A stretch of DNA of 32,822 bases from Bacteroidaceae bacterium (GTDB taxonomy: Bacteria > Bacteroidota > Bacteroidia > Bacteroidales > Bacteroidaceae), in assembly GCA_017962495.1 (NCBI GenBank), contig JAGCVH010000055.1, positions 1-32,822 of the forward strand, in the 5' to 3' direction. The notes beneath the pieces are model-generated. The model was not told the origin of the DNA and made no database searches. It was given only the letters and a program-made list of their open reading frames with translations. The position numbers were made by a program, and so were the translations under genes. Of the stretch, positions 6,842-15,915 are shown piece after piece; the stretch's first letter is position 1, and the number at the start of each line of letters is the position of its first letter.

Positions 6842-8237
6842 GTCCGTCGGGCTTGGTATTGTTCATGTCGGGGATTAGTATAGATGAGTCGCCGTAGCTT
6901 AGGAATCGGAAGTCGTGCGACAGGGCGTAGTCGTAGACGCGATGCCAGTCGTCGCCTATGAAGGCCGATACCAGGAGCAGGAGTGTCGATTGCGGCTGAT
7001 GGAAGTTCGTAATCATGCGCTCGACAATGCGATAGCGATAGCCAGGCACGATAATAATCTGTGTGGAGGCGTGCAATACATCGAGGTCGTTGGCGTCCAT
7101 GTAAGCTCTCAATGCCTCTAAGGCTTTGAGAGGTGAAGGGTGAAGGGTGAAGAGTGAAGAATTAGAGAGGCCTTCATCCTTCATCCTTAATCCTTCATCC
7201 TTCACCTCCTCATACGGTTCCCATTGACTAACATGAAGTTCAAGTTGTTGAGAAGTCTGTTGGTGACCACCGCCCTCCTTGCAAGGGAAAGTCTTTTGTA
7301 GCTTTCTTCCCAGCCAATACAGACTTTCTAGTGTGCGTACGCTGGTGGTGCCCACGGCAATGGCGCGGCCGTTGTGCCGGATGAGGGCTTCTATGGTCTG
7401 CCGCTTAACGGCGATGTGTTCGGTGTGCATATCGTGACCGCCAATGTCTTCCGACTTCACGGGACGGAACGTGCCTGCTCCGACGTGTAAGGTCAGTTCT
7501 TCGCGTTCGATACCCTTTTTGTCGATGGCCTCCAGCACCTGAGGGGTGAAGTGCAGTCCTGCAGTGGGTGCTGCCACACTCCCTTCTATCTTGGAGTACA
7601 CGGTCTGGTACGTCCGCTTGTCGCTCTCCTCGGCTTTGCGGTTGAGATAGGGCGGTATGGGCAGTTCGCCCATAGCCTCGAGGACCTCCGACCAAGTGTA
7701 TGGACCGTCCCAGGTGAAGGTAACATAAAGACCCACTCCCGTCCCCTCCCTTAAAGGGAGGGGGGATTCCTGCAATATAGGCTTACTCCCTCCCTTTAAG
7801 GGAGGGGTGGGGTGGGTCCTCTTCTCTGCCCGAACCTCTATCTTCTCCCCTTGAATCTCCACTTCAGCCTTTAGTGGGCCTTGCTTCCACTTCTTCAGTC
7901 CGCCCACCATGCACTGCCAAGTCACCTCCCCACGGGTGGAGAAGTTCACCTGATAGTCCTTGGGGGTGTGGGGCTCCAGAACCAGAATCTCCACGCGCGC
8001 GCCTGTTTCCTTATAAAAGTATAAGCGCGCCTGTATGACTCGAGTGTTATTCATCACCAACAGAGAGCCCTCAGGCAGGAGGTCGGGCAAGTCGGCAAAG
8101 TGCCGCTCGCTAATGTTTCCGCGGTCAGAGATGAGCAGTTTGCTCTGGTCGCGTTGCGGGAGGGGAAACTTTGCTATTCGCTCGTCCGGAAGGGGGTAGT
8201 TATAGTCGCGTATTTGTATCTCTTTGGGGCTTGTCAT
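6765..8237 (-). CDS. queA: tRNA queuosine biosynthesis enzyme QueA, with repeat-derived insertions
   Basis: S-adenosylmethionine:tRNA ribosyltransferase-isomerase, which moves the ribosyl group of SAM onto preQ1 in tRNA to make epoxyqueuosine. Family motifs are intact: DYNYPLPDERIAKFPLPQRD at the N-terminus, LLVMNNTRVIQARL, PTAGLHFTP, LHVGAGTFRPV, HNGRAIAVGTTSVRTLE, and NFHQPQSTLLLLVSAF and FRFLSYGDSSIL near the end. At 490 residues it is long; I recall about 350-410 for the family. The excess matches three repeat-derived parts: residues 141-169 (an 87-bp inverted-repeat insertion), about 344-369 (a 79-bp one) and the last 25 residues, read from the palindrome array. Each insertion keeps the frame and avoids the conserved motifs, so the enzyme is probably functional. 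A weak TATCTTCG -7 element lies at 8269-8262. Confidence 0.95.
   Translation of the reverse strand: MTSPKEIQIRDYNYPLPDERIAKFPLPQRDQSKLLISDRGNISERHFADLPDLLPEGSLLVMNNTRVIQARLYFYKETGARVEILVLEPHTPKDYQVNFSTRGEVTWQCMVGGLKKWKQGPLKAEVEIQGEKIEVRAEKRTHPTPPLKGGSKPILQESPLPLREGTGVGLYVTFTWDGPYTWSEVLEAMGELPIPPYLNRKAEESDKRTYQTVYSKIEGSVAAPTAGLHFTPQVLEAIDKKGIEREELTLHVGAGTFRPVKSEDIGGHDMHTEHIAVKRQTIEALIRHNGRAIAVGTTSVRTLESLYWLGRKLQKTFPCKEGGGHQQTSQQLELHVSQWEPYEEVKDEGLRMKDEGLSNSSLFTLHPSPLKALEALRAYMDANDLDVLHASTQIIIVPGYRYRIVERMITNFHQPQSTLLLLVSAFIGDDWHRVYDYALSHDFRFLSYGDSSILIPDMNNTKPDGLPQYGSDDCHSMAEDSAIVWQKVLP
7130..7208. repeat. 79-bp inverted-repeat insertion inside queA
   Basis: The ends are inverted repeats: the left 20 bases from 7130 match the complement of the right end at 7208 at 17 of 20 positions (GAGGTGAAGG shared exactly). 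It is read in queA as a Lys/Asp/Glu/Gly then Ser/Leu-rich segment (KDEGLRMKDEGL...LFTLHPSPL). No homologous sequence is expected here in QueA. The boundaries are good to a few bases. Confidence 0.65.
7731..7817. mobile_element. 87-bp MITE-like inverted-repeat insertion in queA
   Basis: Both ends begin ACCCAC when read inward and share an exact 18-bp block, CCTCCCTTAAAGGGAGGG, with a 2-nt gap between end and block. Each end is itself nearly palindromic. The length is 87 bp, exactly 29 codons, so queA reads through it as a Pro/Gly/Leu-rich peptide (PTPPLKGG ... PLPLREGTG). It encodes no protein of its own. It resembles a non-autonomous miniature element or an intragenic repeat; no target-site duplication is clear. 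Confidence 0.65.
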
Positions 8238-8291
8238 CCTTTAAAGATGTTAAAAACAGTGCGAAGATACAAAATAATCGGCGAAAAGCCT

Positions 8292-8299
8292 TATATTTG
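8292..8299 (+). promoter_or_regulatory. Candidate -7 element for the papain-like protease gene
   Basis: TATATTTG at 8292-8299 matches the Bacteroidota -7 consensus, 43 nt before the ATG at 8342. No TTTG is found at the -33 distance. The 104-bp gap is shared with the divergent queA start. Confidence 0.5.
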
Positions 8300-8341
8300 C
8301 ATGATGTATAACCTATAAAAAAACTTAAATCATAATATTTT

Positions 8342-11300
8342 ATGAAAAACAAGGCATTTTTTTCGTTTCTTCTTGTACTTATGGCCTGTGCTATGGCGAG
8401 TGCTCAAGACTGGGACCGCGAGCGATATCCTGACTATAATCCTAATTACTCGAATCCCGATCCAGCCTTGATTAAGTATGCCGAAATCGTTAGGCAGACC
8501 CCAAAGACGAGTAAGATGAAGCGTGTGCGAGCCCTTAGTGCTGCTGCGGGATTGCCCGACCATGTGAACAATGCCAATACGAAGTATTTCCCACCAGTAT
8601 TCAATCAGGCGGGAGGTTCGTGCGGCTCGGCATCTCGCATCTGCTACATGTTCACCCATGAACTTAATTCCTATCGCGACATCGATAGCGGAACCAATGA
8701 GACCAACTACCCCAGTCACTTCGTGTGGTTGCTGACCTATGGCAACTCGGGCAAAGATGCCTTTGTCACTCATGTAGGTGTGCCCACCTCGGCAACCTAT
8801 GGCGGACGCACATACAGTCGCATTTATGGCAACTACGACTGGAACAGCGAGGTGTTCGGTTGGATGCAAGGCTACGACAAATGGTTCAGTGCCTTTGGTA
8901 ATCGTATGCAGAAGCCCACCACCAACCCCTATAGCCTGGGAACGGAAGAAGGCCGTCTGGCTGCCAAGGCATGGTTGTATAACCACGCTGGCGACGAGTC
9001 GTTCAAGGCTGGAGGCCTTATTGGTCTGGGCGTTGCTTCGGGCGGTAAGTGGGAGCGCATCCCCAAGACCGCTGTCAACGACAATATCGGCGTCACCAAC
9101 ATGTACTATGTCAAGCAATGGGGCACCTCGGTGGACCATGCCCTGACCATGGTGGGATATGACGACCGCATTGAGTTCGACATTGACGGCAACGGCGTCT
9201 GTGGCGAAGAAGATAAGGACGAAGTGGGCGCATGGATTATTGTCAACTCATGGGGCGGTTGGTGTAACGATGGATTCATCTATTGTCCCTATGCCCATGC
9301 AGGTCCAGCCTTCACCTCGGAAGGCAAGCTCAACGGATGGTGGACAGGCGAACTCTATCACACTCGCAAGGACTATCGCCCCCTGCGCACCATAAAGTTG
9401 AAGATGGATTATACGCGTCGTAGCGAGATGAAGTTGCAGGTAGGTGTCAGTGCCGACCTAAACGCCACAAAGCCCGAAAGCATTATCGATATGCACCACT
9501 TCCGCTATGCCGGCGACGGACATAGTGGCGAAACCAATCCTGCCCCTGAGACCCCGATGCTGGGGCAGTGGGCCGATGGCAAGATGCATTCAGAACCCAT
9601 GGAGTTTGGCTATGACCTGACCGACCTGACCAGTAGCTACGACTGCAGTCAGCCTTTGAAGTATTTCTTCATTGTCAATACGCGTAGTTGGGGACTTGGC
9701 GAGGGACACATCTATGAGGCCTCTATCATGGACTACGAACATGACGCGGAAGGCGTGGAGAATCCCTTTGACCTGGGAGAGACGGGTCAGGTGGAAGTGA
9801 AGAGCGCCGGTACGCAAACCGTCATCAGCACTATTGTCTATGGTTCGGCACTTAATGGTCCGCAGAATGTGGCAATAGCCGACGGAAAGCTTTCTTGGAC
9901 AGCTCCCATGCTCTCGGGCCATACCTTACAGGGCTATGTCCTTTATTTCGATGGACAGAGACTGGCAACAGTTGGTAAAGACGTGCTTAGTCACGCTATT
10001 TCGACTGAGGGCAACTATGGTGTTACGGCCCTGTATGAGCGCGGCATGGAGAGCAAGGTTGTCAATGCTTCCACTTCCGTTGCCAAGCAGACGGAGAATC
10101 AGGTTATCAACTTCAAGCGTGGTGGATTCAGTATTCCTGATATCTTCAACGCCAGCTACGACGAGTGCACCATTGAGTACTACATTAAGCCCAATAGCTA
10201 CATCAATTACAACAACATGTTCGGTCCCGACTGGGGAACCTTCCTTGCCCATTGCAACCAGGATGGGACCATGTCTGTGGGATGGAACACAGGAGCAGAC
10301 CGCATCGGTGCCAGTTCGAAGAAACTGTCGGTGGGCCTGTGGATGCATGTTGCCATCGTAGTAAAGAAGAATAAGATGACCCTGTACATGGGCAACGCAT
10401 CCGTGGGCACTGTTACCAGTTCAAACTATAGCGGACTGGGAGGCTTCGGTAATCTGGACTTCCGGAATGGAGGCTCGAACTATCAGGATGCCTCATACGA
10501 TGAGATACGCATCTGGAACCGAGCTCGCACGGCTACTGAAATCAAGAACTCATACAACCGCGAATACTACGGCGATGTGATGCCTGAGGGCCTGTTGGCT
10601 TACTACAAGGGCGACCTGATTCAAAAGGACGGACTCTGGTATATGCGCGATTGCGTGGGCGGGCATCATGCTTTGCTTACCAATCTTAATTACACGCAGG
10701 AGGTGCCAAGCAGGCAACCCACACTCTATCGTCCCAAGGACACGGAGAACATACTGTCCATCGATGAACCTACAGAAGTTATCTATGCAGGCATCCCTAC
10801 TACCTTAGCCACAACTCGAGGCGATGGCATTTGTTCGCTCGCATGGTCAGTTCCTGCCCTGAACGTTTCCGACTGGCACATCACGTCGCCAACGCTGACC
10901 TTCCCCGAGCCTGGGCAGTATGAGGTGAGCGTAACGGGTTACGACTATGAGGCCGATGGAACCGATGGCGTGGCTCGCGAGATAACGGCAACACGTACAA
11001 TTACAGTGGAAACAGCTCCTGCTATCGACACCCGCTTCACAGCGACGGCAACCAGCGTGGCCAGTGGCGACCGCATCAGTTTCTCGGTTACGAATCCCAT
11101 TGCAGGCTATGCTTACCAGTGGTCGATGCCTGGGGCTGACGTTGAATCTGCCGGAACTCTTACGGCAGGCGCTACCTACCAGTGTGCCGGACAATATGAA
11201 GTTACCCTCACCGTAACTGCACCCTCGGGCGAGACGGCCAGCAGGAGTATAAAAGTGGAGGTGAGTGAAGTCGCTCCCGAGGCTGACTTTATAGTTGACG

Positions 11301-12370
11301 AACCTGTCATACTGAAGGGAGGGTCCGTACGTCTCAGGAGTCTCTCAAGACATAATCCCACCGACTTGCAATGGACTTTGAACAGTCCTGTGCAGAAGAC
11401 CGTTGTCAATGGTGGGCAGAACTTCGACCTCACCTTTGAGGAACCGGGCGTCTATGATGTAACGTTGAAGGCTACTAATGCCAAAGGCTCGAACTCGATG
11501 ACTCAGGAGCGTGCCGTCATTGTTACTAATGCCGACAGCCACCATGGCCTCACCTTCGACCAGAGTGCATCGCAAGTGACGCTCTCTAAGCCTTTGTTCG
11601 AGGAAGAAAGCACTCAGGCGCTTACCATCGACTGGTGGATGAATCCCAGCAAGCTCAGCAGCTATTGCCTCGGCATAGGTGAGTCCACCAGTACGTTTAT
11701 GTTGCGTACCGACGCAAGTGGTACTATGTATTACCACAATGGCAATAAGACAGTCAATAGCGGGAAGGACTTTGTCATTGCTGGGCAATGGCACCACTAC
11801 ACCGTCATGTATAACAAGGGAAATGTTAAGTTCTTCCGTGATGGTAAGCAGATAGCTTCGTTAAGCAATGGCGGTGCCTCATTGGCTTGTCCATCAACCT
11901 TCAGCATCGGAACATCTTCTGCCCAGATGACGGGAAGCATCGATGAGTTCCGTGTATGGCGATGCAGTATGACCCAGACCATCATCCAGGGTTTGTGTAA
12001 CCAACCTCTTGAGGACTACGAAGAGTATATCTCGGGAAGTCACGCGAACTATCACCTCTTGCTTTACTACCAGTTTAACCAGACAGGTGGCGACGTTCAG
12101 GACATTACTTCGAACGGCAATACGGGCCTGCGCTCGGGATTTGGTCCAGACGGAGATGCTTGGGACTTGTCGAAGGGCGTGTTCTGCCTAAACTTTGGGT
12201 CGAAGCAAGACGATGTTATTATCGATGGAATTGAGACAGTTGACAATGGACAGTTGACAGTTGATAGCGGGAAGCAAGGCGTATTTGACCTTAGCGGAAG
12301 GCGTCTTGGTCATGGTAATCTGAAGCCCGGGCTCTACATCATCAACGGGCGGAAGGTTGTTGTTAAATAA
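8342..12370 (+). CDS. Secreted papain-family (C1-like) cysteine protease with LamG and PKD modules
   Basis: A 1342-residue secreted protein. A signal peptide (MKNKAFFSFLLVLMACAMASA) is followed by a papain-like domain at about 80-330: Gln89 and Cys94 in NQAGGSCGSAS, His266 in VDHALTMVGYDD and Asn302 in IVNSWGGW make up the oxyanion Gln and catalytic triad. Between His and Asn lies an acidic loop (DIDGNGVCGEEDKDE) resembling a calcium-binding loop. After a linker come a LamG/concanavalin-like domain (about 585-765), two PKD/Ig-like domains (about 890-975 and 977-1063) and a second LamG domain (about 1066-1280, with SIDEFRVWR). The C-terminus (GVFDLSGRRL ... GLYIINGRK) resembles the sorting tails of Bacteroidota secreted proteins and is shared with the CotH protein downstream. 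It probably works on the cell surface or outside. Substrate unknown. It stands alone between opposing operons. Confidence 0.88.
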   Translation: MKNKAFFSFLLVLMACAMASAQDWDRERYPDYNPNYSNPDPALIKYAEIVRQTPKTSKMKRVRALSAAAGLPDHVNNANTKYFPPVFNQAGGSCGSASRICYMFTHELNSYRDIDSGTNETNYPSHFVWLLTYGNSGKDAFVTHVGVPTSATYGGRTYSRIYGNYDWNSEVFGWMQGYDKWFSAFGNRMQKPTTNPYSLGTEEGRLAAKAWLYNHAGDESFKAGGLIGLGVASGGKWERIPKTAVNDNIGVTNMYYVKQWGTSVDHALTMVGYDDRIEFDIDGNGVCGEEDKDEVGAWIIVNSWGGWCNDGFIYCPYAHAGPAFTSEGKLNGWWTGELYHTRKDYRPLRTIKLKMDYTRRSEMKLQVGVSADLNATKPESIIDMHHFRYAGDGHSGETNPAPETPMLGQWADGKMHSEPMEFGYDLTDLTSSYDCSQPLKYFFIVNTRSWGLGEGHIYEASIMDYEHDAEGVENPFDLGETGQVEVKSAGTQTVISTIVYGSALNGPQNVAIADGKLSWTAPMLSGHTLQGYVLYFDGQRLATVGKDVLSHAISTEGNYGVTALYERGMESKVVNASTSVAKQTENQVINFKRGGFSIPDIFNASYDECTIEYYIKPNSYINYNNMFGPDWGTFLAHCNQDGTMSVGWNTGADRIGASSKKLSVGLWMHVAIVVKKNKMTLYMGNASVGTVTSSNYSGLGGFGNLDFRNGGSNYQDASYDEIRIWNRARTATEIKNSYNREYYGDVMPEGLLAYYKGDLIQKDGLWYMRDCVGGHHALLTNLNYTQEVPSRQPTLYRPKDTENILSIDEPTEVIYAGIPTTLATTRGDGICSLAWSVPALNVSDWHITSPTLTFPEPGQYEVSVTGYDYEADGTDGVAREITATRTITVETAPAIDTRFTATATSVASGDRISFSVTNPIAGYAYQWSMPGADVESAGTLTAGATYQCAGQYEVTLTVTAPSGETASRSIKVEVSEVAPEADFIVDEPVILKGGSVRLRSLSRHNPTDLQWTLNSPVQKTVVNGGQNFDLTFEEPGVYDVTLKATNAKGSNSMTQERAVIVTNADSHHGLTFDQSASQVTLSKPLFEEESTQALTIDWWMNPSKLSSYCLGIGESTSTFMLRTDASGTMYYHNGNKTVNSGKDFVIAGQWHHYTVMYNKGNVKFFRDGKQIASLSNGGASLACPSTFSIGTSSAQMTGSIDEFRVWRCSMTQTIIQGLCNQPLEDYEEYISGSHANYHLLLYYQFNQTGGDVQDITSNGNTGLRSGFGPDGDAWDLSKGVFCLNFGSKQDDVIIDGIETVDNGQLTVDSGKQGVFDLSGRRLGHGNLKPGLYIINGRKVVVK
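12236..12266 (+). repeat. ACAGTTGACA micro-repeat in the linker before the sorting tail
   Basis: ACAGTTGACA occurs at 12236-12245 and 12250-12259, with an overlapping ACAGTTGATA at 12257-12266. It is read in the protease gene as TVDNGQLTVDSG, placed between the second LamG domain and the C-terminal tail. It looks like a repeat expansion in a linker. Confidence 0.6.
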
Positions 12371-12452
12371 GTAGAACTACGAACCTAGTGCCCTCGACTG
12401 CCAGCCTGGCGACTTGCTGGAGTACGTCGGCGAGTAATACCTCCTAAAGCAG

Positions 12453-12492
12453 CGTCCTCCCCTTGCTCGATGTTCTCGAGTAGGGGAGGACG
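12453..12492. terminator. Hairpin between convergent protease and xth genes
   Basis: A long stem, CGTCCTCCCCT with AGGGGAGGACG, is extended by CTCGA/TCGAG around a 5-nt loop. It lies between the converging stop codons at 12370 and 12515. Neither side has a strong T tract, so it is a probable bidirectional terminator rather than a textbook one. The remaining 80 bp of the gap (12371-12452) is GC-rich with a weak CCAGC/GCTGG stem. Confidence 0.6.
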
Positions 12493-12514
12493 TTAAGTGG
12501 TATATAATCTCGCT

Positions 12515-13270
12515 TTACAGGTCGATGACAACCTCCACGGGGCAGTGGTCGCTACCGAAGATTTCGTTATGGATTGAGGCTGACTGGAGTTGAGGAATTA
12601 GTCGATTGGAGACGATGAAGTAGTCGATGCGCCACCCTGCGTTCTTCTCGCGGGCACGGAATCGATAGCTCCACCACGAATAAGCATCCGTAAGGGTGGG
12701 GTAGAAGTGTCGGAAGGTGTCGGTGAAGCCACTGCCAAGAAGCGTGGTCATCTTCTCTCGCTCTTGGTCGGTAAAGCCTGCATTCATGCGGTTGGTCTTG
12801 GGATTCTTCAGGTCAATCTCCTCATGAGCCACATTCAGGTCGCCGCAAAGGACGACGGGCTTCCGGGCATCCAATGAGAGTAGATACTGGCGGAAATCAT
12901 CTTCCCACTGCATGCGATAGTCGAGACGTTTTAAGCCATCTTGGCTGTTAGGCGTATAACAGCAGACAAGGTAGAACTGGGGATATTCAAGGGTGATGAG
13001 GCGACCTTCGTGGTCATGTTCATCGACGCCCATTCCATATCTTACCGAGAGAGGCTGGTGCTTGGTGAAGATGGCTGTTCCCGAGTAGCCCTTCTTGTCA
13101 GCATAGTTCCAAAAACTCTGGTAACCAAGGAAGGCTATGTCGAGTTGACCCTCCTGCATCTTTGTCTCTTGGAGGCAGAAGAAGTCGGCATCGAGCGACT
13201 CGAATGCTTCGCAAAAGTTCTTGCCTGCTACAGCCCGCAGACCATTGACGTTCCAACTAATGAACTTCAT
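12515..13270 (-). CDS. xth: Exodeoxyribonuclease III (AP endonuclease family)
   Basis: A 251-residue protein matching the ExoIII/XthA family along its full length, a metal-dependent enzyme that cuts DNA at abasic sites and degrades 3' ends. Motifs are in order: FISWNVNGLRA (metal-binding Asn), FFCLQETKM (catalytic Glu), LCGDLNVAHEEIDL (Asp and Asn), AGFTDQER, YSWWSYRFRAREKNAGWRIDY and GSDHCPVEV (Asp-His pair). Length is normal. Its ATG overlaps the TGA of the upstream CotH gene (ATGA, 13267-13270), so it is probably translated by coupling in that operon. A DNA repair gene in an operon of secreted carbohydrate-related proteins is unexpected and most likely reflects chance placement. Confidence 0.96.
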   Translation of the reverse strand: MKFISWNVNGLRAVAGKNFCEAFESLDADFFCLQETKMQEGQLDIAFLGYQSFWNYADKKGYSGTAIFTKHQPLSVRYGMGVDEHDHEGRLITLEYPQFYLVCCYTPNSQDGLKRLDYRMQWEDDFRQYLLSLDARKPVVLCGDLNVAHEEIDLKNPKTNRMNAGFTDQEREKMTTLLGSGFTDTFRHFYPTLTDAYSWWSYRFRAREKNAGWRIDYFIVSNRLIPQLQSASIHNEIFGSDHCPVEVVIDL

Positions 13271-15903
13271 CGTATTGCGTATTTTTTGCCGTTGACGATA
13301 TAGATACCTGGCATCAAGCCTTGGTTGAATTGCCCATAAGGAACCTGCTTGCGAATGAGAATACCATTGATGGAGTAAACATCCACGAGTTGAGACATCA
13401 CTTCTGCCACACTCACACGGTCGGGCTGACCATATTCTTCCTCCTCTTCATTTGGGTCAATGATATCATCTGAAAGGTCGTATGGGGTAAGGCGATTGTA
13501 AATGTAGTTAGCCCGCTTCTTAAGCCAGTTCTTAGCATTCTTAGTGGTGGTAGCATATCCACCGCCATCGCCCCAGCCTGTTCTCGTGACATTAGTTTGG
13601 CTCCACCAATCATATTCATCCCAAGTCACTCCATTGTTGTTGTGCAGGAATGAAGGTTCAACATACTGGAAGTAATCGTCGCAGTACTCAATCAATTCGT
13701 CCAGCTTCCCACTTTGCATAAACTCTGTCCATATACGGTAGTATTCCTTCTTTATCTTGTCACTACCACGCAATAATTGTTTGAAGAAGGGATAGCCAAT
13801 ATTGCTTGAAGTCATTTGACTGAATATGTCCGTATCGGCAACAGAGATGAAGTAGGTCTTGGCACGCTCGTAACCAAATGACCAGTCAAAGTCCCATACA
13901 GGGCCTAATACCCAGAGGGAGTCATTATAAATGTCTGCGTTGTAGATAAACCAACTCTTTGGATGCATAAGTTCCTCGTTACGTACCAAATCAGTAACAA
14001 GCATGGCACGCACCACGGACGAGATATCAAGTAGGGCATTGTCATAATTCCTACGAATGTCGTACGTGAAGTTATTGAAAGCTGTCTTTATTTCTTCCAG
14101 CTTGGCTTTGGCTTCGTCTTTAGTGATAAGCCCTTCTGAGACAGACTCTTCCAGGTCGGGTTCTTTCAGGTTGACATAGAGGTTGTAGGTGTTGTCGCGG
14201 AATTTATAGGCCTCGTCGTAATAGGAGTCAAGCTCAAGCATAACTGCATTTGTTTCGTCTTCTATGTCGATGCTGTTATTTGAGAACCCAATCTTTTCGG
14301 TGAAGTTATAGGAACCACGATAGTGTCCGTTAATATAAAGTTCCACAGGAATTATGTGGTTGCAACCAGCCGTTTCCACCATGTCGGCAAGCTTCATGGC
14401 AATGGCATTCGTGGTCATTGAACCAGATTGCTTGTTGGACAGCAATACCCATGATTTACCCTTTGTTAAACCGAAGGGCTTCATCTTTTCTTCGAACTTT
14501 ATGCGGTAGGGATTCTTGCTATTGAACGAGGCACTCCAACTGCTGTTGCCTCGTCCTCTTATCAGTATAGGCGTTTCAGGCATATCTGGGAAAACGCCAA
14601 CTCCATCAATCTTGATAGTGGCATCTTCATAGTATTCCTTGCCATAGCGACCAATCCATACATTATTGTCCCACGACACACCATCGTCGAAGGTAATGTC
14701 AATGCGTGGTACATTATATTCGGATGTAGGATGATCGGTAAGGAAGTCCACTTCTACGTCATAGTCAAAGCCAAAGGGGACAAAGCCTTTTATGTATTCG
14801 GCAGGTGAGATGAGTGTGGCCTCCTCCTTCTGGTAGTCTGGATTCTCCTCAATCTCATAAAGGGCAAATTCGCTGAAGACGAGATAGTTCTTCTTTTGCG
14901 AAGCCGTCATGATAAGCCGTAAATAAGTGTATTCCGACCCGAGATCGATGACAGGACTAAGATAGGTCTCGTTAGGATTGAGAGGCAAACCATCTTTGTC
15001 GGAGTCGAGCGTCTGGATTTCATTCCATGTGACTCCATCATTGCTGGCTTGCAAGATGAATCCCAACGGACAATAGCCGTCCATGTTTCGAGTCGTGTAT
15101 TCAAATTGTAACCGAGATAAGGGATTGTTCAATTGAATATCGATGTAAGGCCATTCGCTTTCTCCATCACCATAATAAGCCCCTTCGAACCAGTTCAGTT
15201 TGGTGTATTCACCATTACCCCAAGTAGAATGGAAGAAGGTGTCGTGGTTGCCGTCAAGCATATTGATAAGGTTTTCACCATTGTTGCTGGGGGCATTGGT
15301 GGAGAGCATGTCCTCCGTCAAGTCAACCTTGTTGGTCAGCCATTCCTCGTCTGATGCTTCGGGATTGCTCCATACCTCATCCTTTGTCTTAATGATTTTA
15401 TAGATGTATTGCTTGGGATAGGCCACAGTATAGTGCACGATGGTGTCGAAGCGCAAGCGTGTCTCCTTGCTGTGCTGTAGTTTTCCGTTGATGTAGGCAT
15501 TAGCACCCTCAGGCAGTTGGAATGAAGGCGTAAGGCGTTTGCCTATGCAACCGACAGCGACTTTAATTTTTCCATTGACGTTATCAATCTCGCCTATGGC
15601 GTCGGTGTAAAGTTGGTCGTTGAACTTGTTGTTAAACTTATAGCTTTGGAACTGAGGACGATCGAGCTGATATTCCTCACTCTGACTCTTGATGTGTAAT
15701 TTTGCTATGGTTACCACAGTGTCGCCCGCCAACGTGAGGTTGATGTATTTGTTGTCTTCATCCCATTTCTCAATGTACTCACGCGGGAAAATCATCATCG
15801 TAGAGTCGGTCAATTCGAAGAAAACAGTATCCGCCTTCTCCGTTTGAGCCTGTACACTGATGCTCATCAGCAAACAAGCAATGATGCTTATTAGGTATTT
15901 CAT
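13267..15903 (-). CDS. Secreted CotH-family atypical kinase-like protein with discoidin-like domain
   Basis: An 878-residue protein with signal peptide MKYLISIIACLLMSISVQA. Residues about 195-355 resemble an F5/8 type C (discoidin) carbohydrate-binding domain (FILQASNDGVTWNEIQTLDSD is in this part). The CotH domain spans about 395-790: RGRGNSSW, KSWVLLSNKQ, YINGHYRGSYNFTEKIG with Glu536, and WDFDWSFG with Asp671 and Asp673, matching metal-binding and catalytic positions of CotH kinases. CotH of Bacillus phosphorylates spore coat proteins; the substrates of secreted Bacteroidota CotH proteins are unknown. The C-terminus (SINGILIRKQV ... GIYIVNGKKY) is a secretion-sorting type tail like that of the papain-like protease. 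It lies 12 bp after the CE12 esterase and overlaps xth, so it belongs to that operon. A role at the cell surface with polysaccharides is inferred. Confidence 0.88.
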   Translation of the reverse strand: MKYLISIIACLLMSISVQAQTEKADTVFFELTDSTMMIFPREYIEKWDEDNKYINLTLAGDTVVTIAKLHIKSQSEEYQLDRPQFQSYKFNNKFNDQLYTDAIGEIDNVNGKIKVAVGCIGKRLTPSFQLPEGANAYINGKLQHSKETRLRFDTIVHYTVAYPKQYIYKIIKTKDEVWSNPEASDEEWLTNKVDLTEDMLSTNAPSNNGENLINMLDGNHDTFFHSTWGNGEYTKLNWFEGAYYGDGESEWPYIDIQLNNPLSRLQFEYTTRNMDGYCPLGFILQASNDGVTWNEIQTLDSDKDGLPLNPNETYLSPVIDLGSEYTYLRLIMTASQKKNYLVFSEFALYEIEENPDYQKEEATLISPAEYIKGFVPFGFDYDVEVDFLTDHPTSEYNVPRIDITFDDGVSWDNNVWIGRYGKEYYEDATIKIDGVGVFPDMPETPILIRGRGNSSWSASFNSKNPYRIKFEEKMKPFGLTKGKSWVLLSNKQSGSMTTNAIAMKLADMVETAGCNHIIPVELYINGHYRGSYNFTEKIGFSNNSIDIEDETNAVMLELDSYYDEAYKFRDNTYNLYVNLKEPDLEESVSEGLITKDEAKAKLEEIKTAFNNFTYDIRRNYDNALLDISSVVRAMLVTDLVRNEELMHPKSWFIYNADIYNDSLWVLGPVWDFDWSFGYERAKTYFISVADTDIFSQMTSSNIGYPFFKQLLRGSDKIKKEYYRIWTEFMQSGKLDELIEYCDDYFQYVEPSFLHNNNGVTWDEYDWWSQTNVTRTGWGDGGGYATTTKNAKNWLKKRANYIYNRLTPYDLSDDIIDPNEEEEEYGQPDRVSVAEVMSQLVDVYSINGILIRKQVPYGQFNQGLMPGIYIVNGKKYAIR

Positions 15904-15915
15904 CTTATATAAAGG

